Positions 21,932 to 32,356 of a DNA stretch of 64,000 bases are shown here, one piece after another. A program made the translations under genes and the position numbers. Source of the DNA: Sthenelais limicola. Taxonomy: Eukaryota; Annelida; Polychaeta; Phyllodocida; Sigalionidae. Below the pieces are notes generated by a model. It was not told the origin of the DNA. It searched no databases and was given only the letters and a program-made list of their open reading frames with translations. Where the stretch lies: NCBI GenBank assembly GCA_942159475.1, contig OW804095.1, positions 57,440,773 through 57,504,772 of the forward strand, in the 5' to 3' direction. How positions within the stretch are numbered: position 1 is the first letter of the stretch; every line of letters starts with the position of its first letter.

Positions 21932-24900
21932 TTAATTTAGATCCTCACAGGTGGACATCAGATCCGCGTTTAACTTTAGCCATATTTCTTTGGTTTCATT
22001 ATTTACATTTTGGGTGCTGTTCTGGTACATTATAATTTTACTCTTAATTGCTAACTCCGATATAATCATTTTAAAGGTTAACATACCTTCATGGAATAGT
22101 TTTTGCCTTTGTATAATGGCTTTCATTTGTAATATAATCCAACCTATAACTCTGGCATTAATATTATCTGTTCTTATTCCAAGAATAACATCGCTTGCAT
22201 TTATATCCATTTTACTTCCATTTTTTTTAAGAATCATTTTGTCTCCATTAGTTCTATTCAGGTAACCTGTTGATTCAATAAAAAGGAATACTTCTTGCCA
22301 CATTGCTTTTGTTTTCTTACATTCGACAAAGAAATGTATTATGTCGTCGTCATAACTACAGAACGAACATTTTTTCTTCTCTATTATTCCCATATTTTTT
22401 AGTTTGACATTGCAAGTGATAGTTCTGTGTAAAACACGGTATTGTAATGCATGGATTCTTGATTCTTTGGTAACAGCATATGGGTTATAGAAAACTTTTT
22501 TCCAGTCAATTGCATTAAACTCTTCATCATCTAGATTTAGAATTTTTTGCCATTCATATATCTTTTCCCATTTGGGTTTTCTCTTAGCAACCAGGGCATT
22601 ATATAACATTTTTGAACTCGCGTTTTTTACATCAATCTTTACATTTTGAATTTCTATTTCTATTACATCCTTAACAGGGTTTTGGATGTTATTACGAAGC
22701 TTATTCCACCACTCTATAGGCACAGCTTTTTTTATGATATTTCTTGGCAAGTATATATTGGTGCTATATTCCTTTCGGAATTCTTTTTCTGACATCAGTT
22801 CACCTCTGTCATTTAATATATCTCCAATTACTTTAATTCCAAGATTTTCGCCTCTTTCCCATCCTATGGGGATTTTTTTAACAACAATTAATTTGTTTCT
22901 CCAAAGCCTTTCTTTTCTGATTTGATCCACACTAGTTGGTTTTTGTGAGAAATAATATTTGTTCCAAATATCAAAGACTTCCTCATAAAATTTGTTCAAA
23001 GCATGACTGGGTTTATTTCTAATTAAGAAAATATCTTCAATTGATTTTCCCTGGTCATGTTCAAGAATTTTAAACCATGATGAATTACTGTTTTCTAGCA
23101 TCCTTTGAACCCACTTTAATCTGTTTGTCTCAATTATTTCTTTTATGCATCTCAGATTTAGGCCACCATTCTGACAGTTCTGAGCTAAGAAGTCAGTACT
23201 TATTTTATTTGATCCTCCTTTCCATATGAAGGTGGTGATAATAGTTTCTATCTCTTTTTGTTTTTTTGGATCTATATAAACGCACGATAACGTATGTTGG
23301 ACCAATGGTAATACAAAAACATTCGAGACTAATATTCGACCTTTGATCGTCAATGATCTGTACCTCCATGCATTTATTACATTTTTGATTTTTTGCACAA
23401 GATCAACTGTATTTATTACAGATAGTTTTTTTTCGCTTCTTGGCGACATAAGGGTGACCCCTAGAATTTTTATTTCTTTCTCCCAGTTTAGTTCTAACAC
23501 CTTTCTATTAGATAGAACAAAGTTTCCAATTCTGAAACCTTTTGATTTTTTGGCGTTAAGCTTTAGACCAGTAGCTAAAAAGAAGTCATCTATTTTTCTA
23601 AGGCATTTCACTAGGGATATTTCATTCTTTACCATGAGGGTGCTGTCGTCTGCGAACTGTATTATTTTATTCTCATATCCTCCTATATTTATTCCTTCTA
23701 TCTCGTTATCATTTCTTAGGCTTTCTGCTAGCTTCTCTACTATCATTGTGAACAGATAAGATGAGACTGGGTCTCCCTGTTTAACTCCCCTTCTTATGTC
23801 AAACCAATTGGATATATGACCATTGTTCGAAAAGGCAGCTTTAGAGTTTTCTAGTAAACATTTTATCCACGATCTGAAAGTGTCACATATATTATGAGAG
23901 ATTAAGACTTTTTCTAAGAAGGTCCAACTGACTGAATCGTACGCTTTGGAGAAGTCCAAAGCTACTATTAGTCCCTCCTGTCGATTTTTTTCCAAGTAAG
24001 AAATAGTGTCATCAATCTTTCTGACTGCTGTGCCTATGTATCTTCCATGGATAAAGCCAAATTGATCTTCTTTTATCATATCTGTAATATGCATTTTTAG
24101 TCTTGATGTGATAGTTTTAGATATAATCTTATAATCAACGTTGAGTAACGTTATTGGTCTCCAATTTCCCAGATCTTCTAAATTTTTATCTTTTTTGGGT
24201 ATGACACTTATTATTCCTCTTGACTGACTTTCAGATATTTTTCCCTGAGCTAGATTGAAATGCATCATATTTATAAACATTTGATATATCGCGTACCAGA
24301 AAAACCTAAAAAACTCGACAGTAAAACCGTCACACCCTGGTGACTTGTTGTTTTTCATAGACAATATAATCTTTTTAACTTCCTCTTCTTCAAAGGGTCG
24401 TATTAAAATATCATTATCTATTTCGTCTAGTTCATATATGTTTTCTCCTTTCATAAAGGTTTCTGCGATCTGTTCGTCTATCTCAAACTCGGTGTATAAT
24501 TCTTTATAGAATTTTTCACCTTGTTTCAATATTTCTTCTTTACCAGTTTTTAAAACACCATTTACCTTCAATTGATTAATGATTTTTTTTTCTGCCTGGT
24601 ATTTCTCTAGGGCACAGAAATATTTTGTGGGTTTTTCCCCCTCGATTGCCCACCTGGCCCTAGATCTTATTAGGGCCCCCTGGGCTGCATTTAACTCAGC
24701 TATTTTCTTCTCATTTAATATATTCTTTCTTTCTTCTTTTTCTTCCTCTGACATTATTTTTTTTTGGTCCAAAATTTTTAGTCTTCTATTTTCGATTTCT
24801 TTTTTTCTTCTTCTTTCTCTAGCAATATCTGAGCTAATTCTTATAGCCTCTTCTCTCACTTTAAGTTTGAAAAATTCCCATCTCAAAGTGGGTGACAACT

Positions 24901-25717
24901 CTTTGTTTTCTTTTGCCAACATCTCTACATTGTGAACAAATTGATCATTCTGCAACAAGTTTACATTGAGTTTCCAGAAGCCTTTACCACGTTTTTCGAT
25001 TTCTTGATATATATTTATGCTAATCTTTTTGTGATCAGTTTGGGCATGCGAATCTACTGAGAAGGAGACAATGCTATTCACAATATTACTGGAAATAAAA
25101 ACATAATCCAGCCTTGACTCACTACCATTTCTTGACCATGTTTTTACTGGTTGGTTGTTACTTTTCACCTTTATGATGTCACATAGGTCCAGCTCATTTA
25201 TAAAATCATTTAATATGCTGCTAGCTTTGCTATCAGGTCTGAAGGACAAGTCTGCATTAAAGTCTCCCATCATTACGATGTCTTCTACTTGTAACGACTG
25301 GACTTTTTCTTTGATCTTCTTTAGAATTTCTTCCTGCTCTTCTGTCTTTTCACTAGTTGGTGAGTAGACGTTGAAGATTCCAGTTTTTCTATTGTTCTGG
25401 TCCAGTACTACGTACTGCCACCGACCAGAATCATCTTGACCTCGTTCAGCTATATTAGATTTTAAACATTTAGGTATTAATAACATCACTCCTCTAGAAG
25501 CTTTAGTGCCATGATTCATTATCATTTCTCCCGGCCACTGTGTTTTCCATATAGCTTCGATTTCACTAGAAGAATGGGTTTCTTGCAGCCCTATTATCAT
25601 ATTATTATTTGTTTTAAGCTCATCCATAATTGCTTTTCTCTTAATGCTCCCTGCTAGGCCATTCACATTAAGTGAAATAAAACCCAGCTGGCTTCTCTCT
25701 TCCCCTAGGGTCTCCAT
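21932..25717 (-). CDS. LINE ORF2: endonuclease and reverse transcriptase
   Basis: 1261 residues, a normal length for L1/Tx1-type ORF2. The N-terminal AP-type endonuclease (about 10-240) shows N-V-N-G-L, L-Q-E-T-H-S, G-D-F-N-A-D-L (about 150), R-L-D-Y-V-F and T-D-H-K. The reverse transcriptase follows (about 470-740), with P-K-K-D-K, W-R-P-I-T-L-L-N, A-L-D-F-S-K-A-Y-D, G-V-K-Q-G-D-P-V and catalytic F-A-D-D (about 689). A C-terminal C-x2-C-x7-H-x4-C knuckle lies at about 1115-1131. This enzyme nicks the target and copies element RNA in place; the 14-bp duplication and poly(A) tail are its products. No missing catalytic residue seen. Confidence 0.95.
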   Translation of the reverse strand: METLGEERSQLGFISLNVNGLAGSIKRKAIMDELKTNNNMIIGLQETHSSSEIEAIWKTQWPGEMIMNHGTKASRGVMLLIPKCLKSNIAERGQDDSGRWQYVVLDQNNRKTGIFNVYSPTSEKTEEQEEILKKIKEKVQSLQVEDIVMMGDFNADLSFRPDSKASSILNDFINELDLCDIIKVKSNNQPVKTWSRNGSESRLDYVFISSNIVNSIVSFSVDSHAQTDHKKISINIYQEIEKRGKGFWKLNVNLLQNDQFVHNVEMLAKENKELSPTLRWEFFKLKVREEAIRISSDIARERRRKKEIENRRLKILDQKKIMSEEEKEERKNILNEKKIAELNAAQGALIRSRARWAIEGEKPTKYFCALEKYQAEKKIINQLKVNGVLKTGKEEILKQGEKFYKELYTEFEIDEQIAETFMKGENIYELDEIDNDILIRPFEEEEVKKIILSMKNNKSPGCDGFTVEFFRFFWYAIYQMFINMMHFNLAQGKISESQSRGIISVIPKKDKNLEDLGNWRPITLLNVDYKIISKTITSRLKMHITDMIKEDQFGFIHGRYIGTAVRKIDDTISYLEKNRQEGLIVALDFSKAYDSVSWTFLEKVLISHNICDTFRSWIKCLLENSKAAFSNNGHISNWFDIRRGVKQGDPVSSYLFTMIVEKLAESLRNDNEIEGINIGGYENKIIQFADDSTLMVKNEISLVKCLRKIDDFFLATGLKLNAKKSKGFRIGNFVLSNRKVLELNWEKEIKILGVTLMSPRSEKKLSVINTVDLVQKIKNVINAWRYRSLTIKGRILVSNVFVLPLVQHTLSCVYIDPKKQKEIETIITTFIWKGGSNKISTDFLAQNCQNGGLNLRCIKEIIETNRLKWVQRMLENSNSSWFKILEHDQGKSIEDIFLIRNKPSHALNKFYEEVFDIWNKYYFSQKPTSVDQIRKERLWRNKLIVVKKIPIGWERGENLGIKVIGDILNDRGELMSEKEFRKEYSTNIYLPRNIIKKAVPIEWWNKLRNNIQNPVKDVIEIEIQNVKIDVKNASSKMLYNALVAKRKPKWEKIYEWQKILNLDDEEFNAIDWKKVFYNPYAVTKESRIHALQYRVLHRTITCNVKLKNMGIIEKKKCSFCSYDDDIIHFFVECKKTKAMWQEVFLFIESTGYLNRTNGDKMILKKNGSKMDINASDVILGIRTDNINARVIGWIILQMKAIIQRQKLFHEGMLTFKMIISELAIKSKIIMYQNSTQNVNNETKEIWLKLNADLMSTCEDLN

Positions 25718-25774
25718 TACGGATTTTTATAATTCAACTAAGTTAAATCACAATTCCGAATGTCTTCCAGGGGA

Positions 25775-27454
25775 TTAAAGTGGAGATTCTTCCATCTCCT
25801 CCTCTCCTTCCTCCTCGTCGTCATCCTCCTCTTCCTCTCCTTCATCACTACTGCTGCTCTCACGACTTTCAGGCTCTTTCCTCCTGATTTCATCTCTAAT
25901 CTGCATCCATGCTTTTCCCAGCATGTTACCATTTGGTGGCCATCTTGATGAGTCCAGGACGTCAGGATCAGATAGGGGGATCCCTATTCCCCAAACTTTA
26001 TCTTTGGGGGCAGCCTCTCCAATATGTTTGTCTCCTGACAATAGTAGGTATTGTTTCACCGACTCATTGTACTGAACTTTGGCTCTTAGGGCCGACAGTA
26101 AGAATTCTTTTCTATGGAGGACCCAGTTCTGTCTATTCCTGGTTACATTCGCCATATAACTCTTTGCCTTCTTCGGATTTTGTGTTGCGAGGGCCATCTG
26201 GATTTTATCAGTATCCTCTCCGATTATTGCTTTCTTGTAGAAAAGGAATTGTTCTACATTGTGGAACTGCTTCTGCTCGATGTTGAAAGGCGATTTATAA
26301 TGATTCGAAAGTGGATTATCTTCCGTAAAAAATACTAGAGCATGATGGTTTTCTTTCTTGGTCAATTGTGATAATAACAATTCGGTAGGGACTGCTGCCA
26401 GTTCATCGTAGCGATACCATCTATCAATGAAGACATTACCTTTACTTGCTCTGGCTTCGTCGTATCCGATAAGTAGTGCAGCGTCAGCGATTTGTTTCGC
26501 CTTGGCATTACGTAATCTCATGAACAGTGGAACATCCTTTTTTACATATACTTGCCCTGCCACTCCATCGTATACATACTGTTTTAGCTCCTCCTTATTA
26601 TCAAGGATCAGTTCAGCTTCTTCGTGATTATTCAACTCGATTTTCAAAGGACATCCTGGCTTGGAATTCACTCTGAAGGTTCTCTTGATCTTTATATGAG
26701 TCAGACCCATACCCTCATGTATTACATTTTTGGCTGCTTCTTGTCTATCAGCCTGAGTTTCTCCTTCCATTGCTTTGATTCCGACGATCAAAAGATTATT
26801 CTCTAGTTTTGCCATTTCTTCTCTCACTAGATCTTGGTCTTTCAGCTGCTCTATTTTTCTCCTCTCTAGGTCATCCGTATCTCTTGGTTGTGCCGCATTC
26901 TGTTGCAGAATCAGTATATCCTCATTCTGTTGCTTGATGGTTTGTTTCATCTCCTCTTTCTCCATATCTCTTTTCTTATTTTCTTCATGTATTACATCTA
27001 TGGCGGCATTCACATTTTCTATCGCTACGATATTTTCGTTTACTGTGTCCTTTACGACTTCTAGGTCACCTAAGGCGTCAAACAGTTCATCGAAGCTTTC
27101 CTGATTGTGTTTCTGCATTTCACGTACCATTTGCATAACATCATTACTCTTATATAGCGGTCTAACCCTTTTTATGTTCTTTTTTTCCAGCTTCTTTAGC
27201 TTTTTCGGGGTGCCATTTGCCCCTCCTTTTTTTTGTTTCTTCGGATCAGGTTTGGGCTTTCCATCAGGGCCCTGGTCCGTCGGTGCCGGGGGAACTTTTG
27301 CTGCTCCCGTTTTCATTTCCGCTTTATTTGCTCTTTTAGTTGGAATCGTTGGTGAGGATTCTTCCGCTGGTCTTTTCCTCTTTACTTTTTCGTCTGGGTT
27401 TTGCTTATTTTCTTCGTTATTTAGTACTTTCTGATCCACGTTAGCCAAACTCAT
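25775..27454 (-). CDS. LINE ORF1: RNA-binding protein with C-terminal NADAR domain
   Basis: 559 residues. Residues 1-95 are basic and disordered (repeated K-K). Residues about 100-215 are a charged coiled coil. Residues about 215-345 look like the RRM-type core of L1 ORF1p (N-N-L-L-I-V-G-I, then F-R-V-N-S-K-P and P-L-K-I-E-L). Residues 370-525 are a NADAR domain: N-P-L-S-N-H-Y (380-386), V-E-Q-F (400-403), W-G-I-G-I (488-492) and N-G-N-M-L-G-K-A-W (508-516). An acidic tail ends the protein. The coiled coil and RRM-like parts fit trimerisation and RNA binding in the retrotransposition particle. NADAR enzymes cleave ADP-ribose N-glycosidic bonds, including ADP-ribosylated guanine in the families studied. 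What it does here is unknown. Confidence 0.88.
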   Translation of the reverse strand: MSLANVDQKVLNNEENKQNPDEKVKRKRPAEESSPTIPTKRANKAEMKTGAAKVPPAPTDQGPDGKPKPDPKKQKKGGANGTPKKLKKLEKKNIKRVRPLYKSNDVMQMVREMQKHNQESFDELFDALGDLEVVKDTVNENIVAIENVNAAIDVIHEENKKRDMEKEEMKQTIKQQNEDILILQQNAAQPRDTDDLERRKIEQLKDQDLVREEMAKLENNLLIVGIKAMEGETQADRQEAAKNVIHEGMGLTHIKIKRTFRVNSKPGCPLKIELNNHEEAELILDNKEELKQYVYDGVAGQVYVKKDVPLFMRLRNAKAKQIADAALLIGYDEARASKGNVFIDRWYRYDELAAVPTELLLSQLTKKENHHALVFFTEDNPLSNHYKSPFNIEQKQFHNVEQFLFYKKAIIGEDTDKIQMALATQNPKKAKSYMANVTRNRQNWVLHRKEFLLSALRAKVQYNESVKQYLLLSGDKHIGEAAPKDKVWGIGIPLSDPDVLDSSRWPPNGNMLGKAWMQIRDEIRRKEPESRESSSSDEGEEEEDDDEEEGEEEMEESPL

Positions 27455-28461
27455 GGCCCCGGAAGTGTTTACACCGGAAATGGGTTCCGTTGCAACAGTT
27501 TGTTTTTCACTTCTCTTGTCTCTAAATTCAAGATGGCTACCGTTACTTCCGGCGTCACTTTTCTCGCTTTATGGCTTTCGACTTTTACAGTTTTTTATCC
27601 CACTAGTTCCATTTCTGGTTACAATAGTTTACTTTCGGGTCACTTTTGTTCGAATGTTTTAAATTTTATAAAGTTTTTTGTACTTCTCCGGTTTTCTTAA
27701 CTTTTATTCACTTCTTTTCTCCAAGAGTTCCGTCTTTAGCCGTTTGGGTCGTGGCTATTGGGCCGCAGCCTCACTTAGCCCGTCCCGCTCTTTTCTCGAT
27801 GCGAGGAAGACGACCAATATGGCCGCTAATCCCAACTGTTCTGAATAAGCTGATAATCCTCACGTGGTTCTCTTTATTTTTTTTTATGCCGTTTTATTCT
27901 TTACTTCCACTTTTCTGTTAGATCCAGTATTTTTGCGCTTCTTTTTCTTACCGGTTTTGATGTACACCGTATATTTCCAGCCTTTACTTGCGCTTTGCGA
28001 TCCTTTTTCGTTAATCCACTTGCTCACGTGTTGTCGAGGATTATTTAATCTCCACGTTTGTCTCGAGAAATGAAGTTTTTGGCGGGGCAAAAACTTTTTC
28101 CTTGCACAGAATTTCTCAGTTCTTATTCGTATTCCAGTAACAATGTTTTTCTCTTTCTTTTTTTTCGTTTAACTGTCACTTTGTCTTAATCCACTTAATC
28201 CAAGGTGGGCGATAAACGCTGAGCTTCTGGATTAATGGCGGTTATGTTCGCGCGTAATCCTTCAGCTTTTTCTTATCCAATTTTCTGTCGTTATTTTTGC
28301 TTCCTGGATATTTTTCTTTTCGTCTCTACTTTTCTTCTAACTTTTTCTCCACTTTGGCGAAAAATGATGCTTCTGGAACTGGCTTATCTGAAAGAAAAAG
28401 GATTAGTTGAGGAGCCTAAGCTACCACACGTCTGTTCGCTTTCAGAGTACTACCGGAAGTC
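27455..28461 (-). promoter_or_regulatory. LINE 5' UTR and internal promoter region
   Basis: About 1 kb between the target duplication and the ORF1 ATG. LINEs start transcription from an internal promoter at their first base; here the first minus-strand bases are GGACTTCCGGTAGTACTCTG. The region is long, pyrimidine-rich on the plus strand, and has no supported coding; plus-strand ORFs are shadows. Confidence 0.5.
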
Positions 28462-28475
28462 CTCTGAGTAAAATG

Positions 28476-29144
28476 TTGTTATACCTCTCATGACATCACA
28501 GATTTGGAGAGGTGAGAGTGAGGGGGCGTTGGCTTTCTGCTCATATCTGCCCATATAAATTGTGTTTATTTAGCGTTGTATTAGGATCAACATCTAATTG
28601 AGACTGGGAGACACATACGGAAATATGAGTAGATGAAGAAATTAAAATAAAAATGATGTGTAATAATCTTGCTTGATACCCTTTAATGAGGCATATATAT
28701 AGCCTATGGCCATTTCCATATTTTTAACACCATTTAGGACTTGGGAGGCAGTATTTTTTTTCCAAAGCAATTTGAAATATAGGTCCAAAGTACGCAAAAA
28801 ATCAGGAGAATAGGATGTCATCTAGAGGGAAAATATGCACATAATGCCAAAATCTCAATAGGCCTATAGTTTCTTCAATTCTGTTATTATTTGTCACAAA
28901 ATAATAGGATACATGCATAGGCCTATAGGAATCAGAAAATTAATATACATTCAACATTAATCATATACACATAAGCTTTTATCAGAGATGGCACTGCAAA
29001 AAAGAGCAAAATTCACTGAATCACTATCCACATAAATCAGACACAAATCACCTAAAATGGCCTATAATTATACATTCAATTTGTAAAATTATTACTGTAC
29101 CGTACATGGCCATGTGCAGTGATGCGATTTTTTTGAAAAATATA
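28476..29144. other. AT-rich host DNA, no gene
   Basis: Non-coding DNA between the LINE and the next LTR element. The word GTCATCTAGAGGGRAAA occurs here (28816) and again beyond the LTR element (32847, 33187). The LTR element therefore split a region that already had this small local repeat. Confidence 0.45.
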
Positions 29145-29149
29145 TATAT

Positions 29150-29648
29150 TGTAGTGTTTTTCCGTCTCACACTACCCAAGTTCGATATATCTATTCTCGC
29201 GAAGGGAAAGAAGACCAGACACACAGCTCTTTAGGTATCACAGGCTTTATTCTCCACACAAACCATGTCCGATAGTGTTTATCGGACCCAACAGAGGTGA
29301 CCAGGTATTGGCCTCAGAGGACAAGTGGCAATTATGGTACACGATCATTGCAGGTGTTGAGAGTCAAACAGTTAACATGGTTTTACATAGGAGTAACACA
29401 GTGAAACAACACGGAGTCTTACCGGAGCATCCGGAAGCACTCTAAGACACATTATGGTAAAAGAGTTGACTAGATTTAAGTTACCTTTGATAATGGTTTA
29501 CTGGAACTCTGTCCAAGTAAGAAAAGGCGGGAATCTGAAAGGCCATTTCTGAGCCGGGAGTGCGTTCAGTTGAGGCGCGTGCACCCAATTATAGCAACAC
29601 CCGGTCAGACCAATTATCTCGGATCTATTTAAAACCGTATTCACTACA
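29150..29648 (-). repeat. 3' LTR (complete)
   Basis: Read on the minus strand it begins TGTAGTGAATACGG and ends ACACTACA. An AATAAA lies about 110 bp before its end (GAGAATAAAGCC), suitable as poly(A) signal. This last part is the one missing from the other LTR. Confidence 0.85.
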
Positions 29649-30184
29649 ATACCCCCTCCAAAATTTAAAGATTTTTACCCAACAGTAAATTAATCTTCCG
29701 GAGGCATAAATTATTAAAAGAAGTGAATAAGTAACATGTTCTAAGAAGTTATAAAAAGAGAATTCACATGGCAAACAAGTACAAGCAGGAGCATAGGTGT
29801 CCTCACTACATAGTTAACAAGTCGCAACATCTCCGTAAGTAGAAGTAGAAGTCATAACTTTAAGCTTTGAAAATATTTTTAACCATCCAGCGGCATCTCA
29901 ACAACAAGGAGCTTCCAGAGTCCTATCTATGTACAAATCATGATCCAGCACAGGTTAAAAAAATTTAGTTTCTACTATACCAAAACTTCTTTAGAACATC
30001 ACAGCGTACAGTCTTCCGCGAATCAAAGGGTTTTCCGGGGTCAAACGGGGTCAGCATCAAAGTCAATCCGAGCCGATCCGTGGTCTATCGCGGTCCAAGG
30101 GCGTTCCGCGTCAGGTTTGGTTCAGGTCCGCCATGTCAAGTCCGTGTCCAGGTTCCAGAGTCCAGGGCCAATCCGATTCGTCAT

Positions 30185-32340
30185 CTACAGCGGCTGCTGC
30201 TCGTCTCCGGGCGTCTCATTGTGGGTGCTACCTGAATCCTCCATATCCTCTGGAGGGGCACCTTGAGAAGCCGGAGCCGGACCCCGCAATGGGCTTCCCA
30301 TGCGTGCTAGGGAGGCCATCATTAACGGACTCATGCCGGGATTCCCGAAACCAGGAAACGATCCGGCCATGGGCAGGGACATAGGAGGCGGAGCACTCAT
30401 GAATGAAGCCATCATCTGACCCATCCACAAGTAGCGATCCCTATCCGTCAACTGAGCGGGGGCAGTGGTCAAAGGATTTCTCCTGACCGGACTGCCAGCT
30501 GCACTGTTAGGGCCTACTTGGACGGAGCTGGAGGGCTCACGATCCTCACTTGTGTCAGGCGCTGACACACCGTTGGCCTCCAAATCTGCTCGCAGGGAAC
30601 TGACGGTTTCCTCAAGAGACCTAACCCGCAAGTCACTCCAGTGAAGACTTGCCTTCAAGTCTCTAATCAGGCGCGACTGGGTGCGATTCTCCTCACGGAG
30701 AGCAGCTAACTCCCCGATGGATTCTCGCACAGCCTCCAGCGCCTGTAGAGGTTCTGTCAACCGGTCTACAGCAGTGCCGACCTGGGTCTCGACATCTGTT
30801 AGGGCAGCCCGAGCCAGCTCGAGAGCCTCCCCAACATCCGCCCTAGACTGCTGTATTACATGGCACACGGCAGCTTGCTCCGGGAGCTTAGCTTCCATGT
30901 CCAGACTAGTAGTGGGTGACGATAGCAGCGTCACATCACTCACTCGTCCAACCACCATATCAACACCTAAACGTAGGGTTTCTGCGGACGGATTACTAAA
31001 GGCCACAGTCGCCGTAGCGTCAGCCGAGATATATGAATCAAGGCATCCCACTGTGTAATCCCTTAGAAAACTCTGGTCCGGCTCAAACATTAAACCCGTT
31101 GACGAATCTGAGCACCCGCGAACATTGATCTTAACCAGTGTAGCTGAATAAGGACGAAGGACCACCGCTTTCCGAAGTGTTACCTGCCTTCCATCGCCTA
31201 CTTCACTAGTTGTAATCATATTCACCGAAGGACCCAATTGCTTTGGCGGATCACCACGCCAGTGATGCATCATCACAGCGTCTTCACCATCATTCAAAGA
31301 CAATTTCCCTGACCAGCACACATAACATCGATGCACAAGATTGAAGTCCTGCGCCAAGATTCCGGACTCCGGGCCAGATAAACCCGATACTACCAGACAT
31401 GTTAACATGTACGTCCGTTTCCCTAACGTCAAAGGGAACAGAGCACTACCACAGTAATCTGTGAATCGTTTCCCATCGTGCACGCCAACCGGCACGGACC
31501 CAGTGCCGGTTCATTTGCATTCCCTTTCGGGGAAGCTTGTGCCTGCTTTGAGAACGTAACATGCCTGTCTACATCCTCCGGCCCTTTAGCTGCAACAATG
31601 GACGGATCATCCATCATTGGTGCAAATGACAACTTCGGATCAGCAAAAGTGGACGTCACTGGAGCTTTGGGTGTGTATGCAGTTTTGACCTTCAACAACA
31701 TACCAAGCAAATCCTCACCCTGCGAAGTGTCCGGCGGGGGCGTTTCATCCGTCCCATCTTCCGAAACACAATCTTCCACCGTTACCGGCGGAGGCGGTCC
31801 GTAAACAGCATCATGTATAACTCCTCGAAGGGTTGCATTCTGCTGTGTAACGTCTGCCATACGCTCATGCAAATCCTCAGCAGCACTTCTATGAGCTTTA
31901 AAGTCGGAACGCATCTTCCGGAATTCGTGACGGAGTTCATCCTCAGTCAAGTCTTCCGGCGACCGACGCCACTGAAGCACTACCTGCTCCAACATCTACC
32001 CGGTGCACAGAACCATCGCCCTCATAAGCAAAAGTTCCCTCATCCTTACGGGTTACCGTTTCCTTACGGGTACCCAATAGTCCTTTCATCGGGGGACCAA
32101 AGGTATCCGCAACTATAGACAACTTCGAAGGTTTGACTACAGTAGTCTTCGCCGGAGACTTGACCACACTGACTTTCGGCGGAGACTCCGTGCCCAGAGG
32201 GACAACGGTACCATCCGCTGCTACAGCCATTTGGTCGGGTCTACCAGCCAATCTCCGAATCTCTGCACAACGCAGTCCTGTTTCACCAAGAAACAACAGT
32301 CACACTATCAACAAGGTCTGCGGCCAGAAACTGGTTTACG
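30185..32340 (-). pseudogene. Retropepsin-like and coiled-coil coding of the LTR element, frame-broken
   Basis: Three successive minus-strand frames (32296-31943, 31995-31429, 31495-30185) seem to be one original ORF. Near 32340 lies D-I-D-I-G-A, like the protease D-T-G-A box with Thr changed to Ile, then A-A-D-G-T-V-V-P-L-G, a retropepsin-like flap segment. About 250 codons later comes G-I-L-A-Q-D-F, like the I-L-G-x-D-F end of Ty3/gypsy proteases. So the protease appears split by a long insert rich in Pro/Ser/Lys. A beta-rich post-protease domain follows, then a coiled coil (about 31080-30600) and a Met/Pro-rich end. No other pol domain is present. Confidence 0.55.
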
Positions 32341-32356
32341 GCACCAATGTCAATGT

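Larger units (their letters stand above)
21669..28461 (-). mobile_element. Full-length two-ORF LINE (L1/Tx1-like)
   Basis: Minus-strand non-LTR retrotransposon flanked by an exact 14-bp duplication CTCTGAGTAAAATG (21655-21668 and 28462-28475). It ends in a tail of about 16 A (T run from 21669). Layout: 5' UTR of about 1.0 kb, ORF1 (27454-25775), a 57-nt gap, ORF2 (25717-21932), then a 3' UTR of about 250 bp. Both ORFs are intact, so insertion is recent and the copy may be competent. It lies upstream of and on the same strand as MAP2K4, about 1.5 kb from the start codon. Confidence 0.93.

Noticed and set aside
23343..27434. Many plus-strand ORFs of 70-138 codons over the LINE
   Set aside because: All are antisense shadows of ORF1 and ORF2, with hydrophobic, Phe/Ser/Leu-rich products typical of reverse-complemented A-rich genes.
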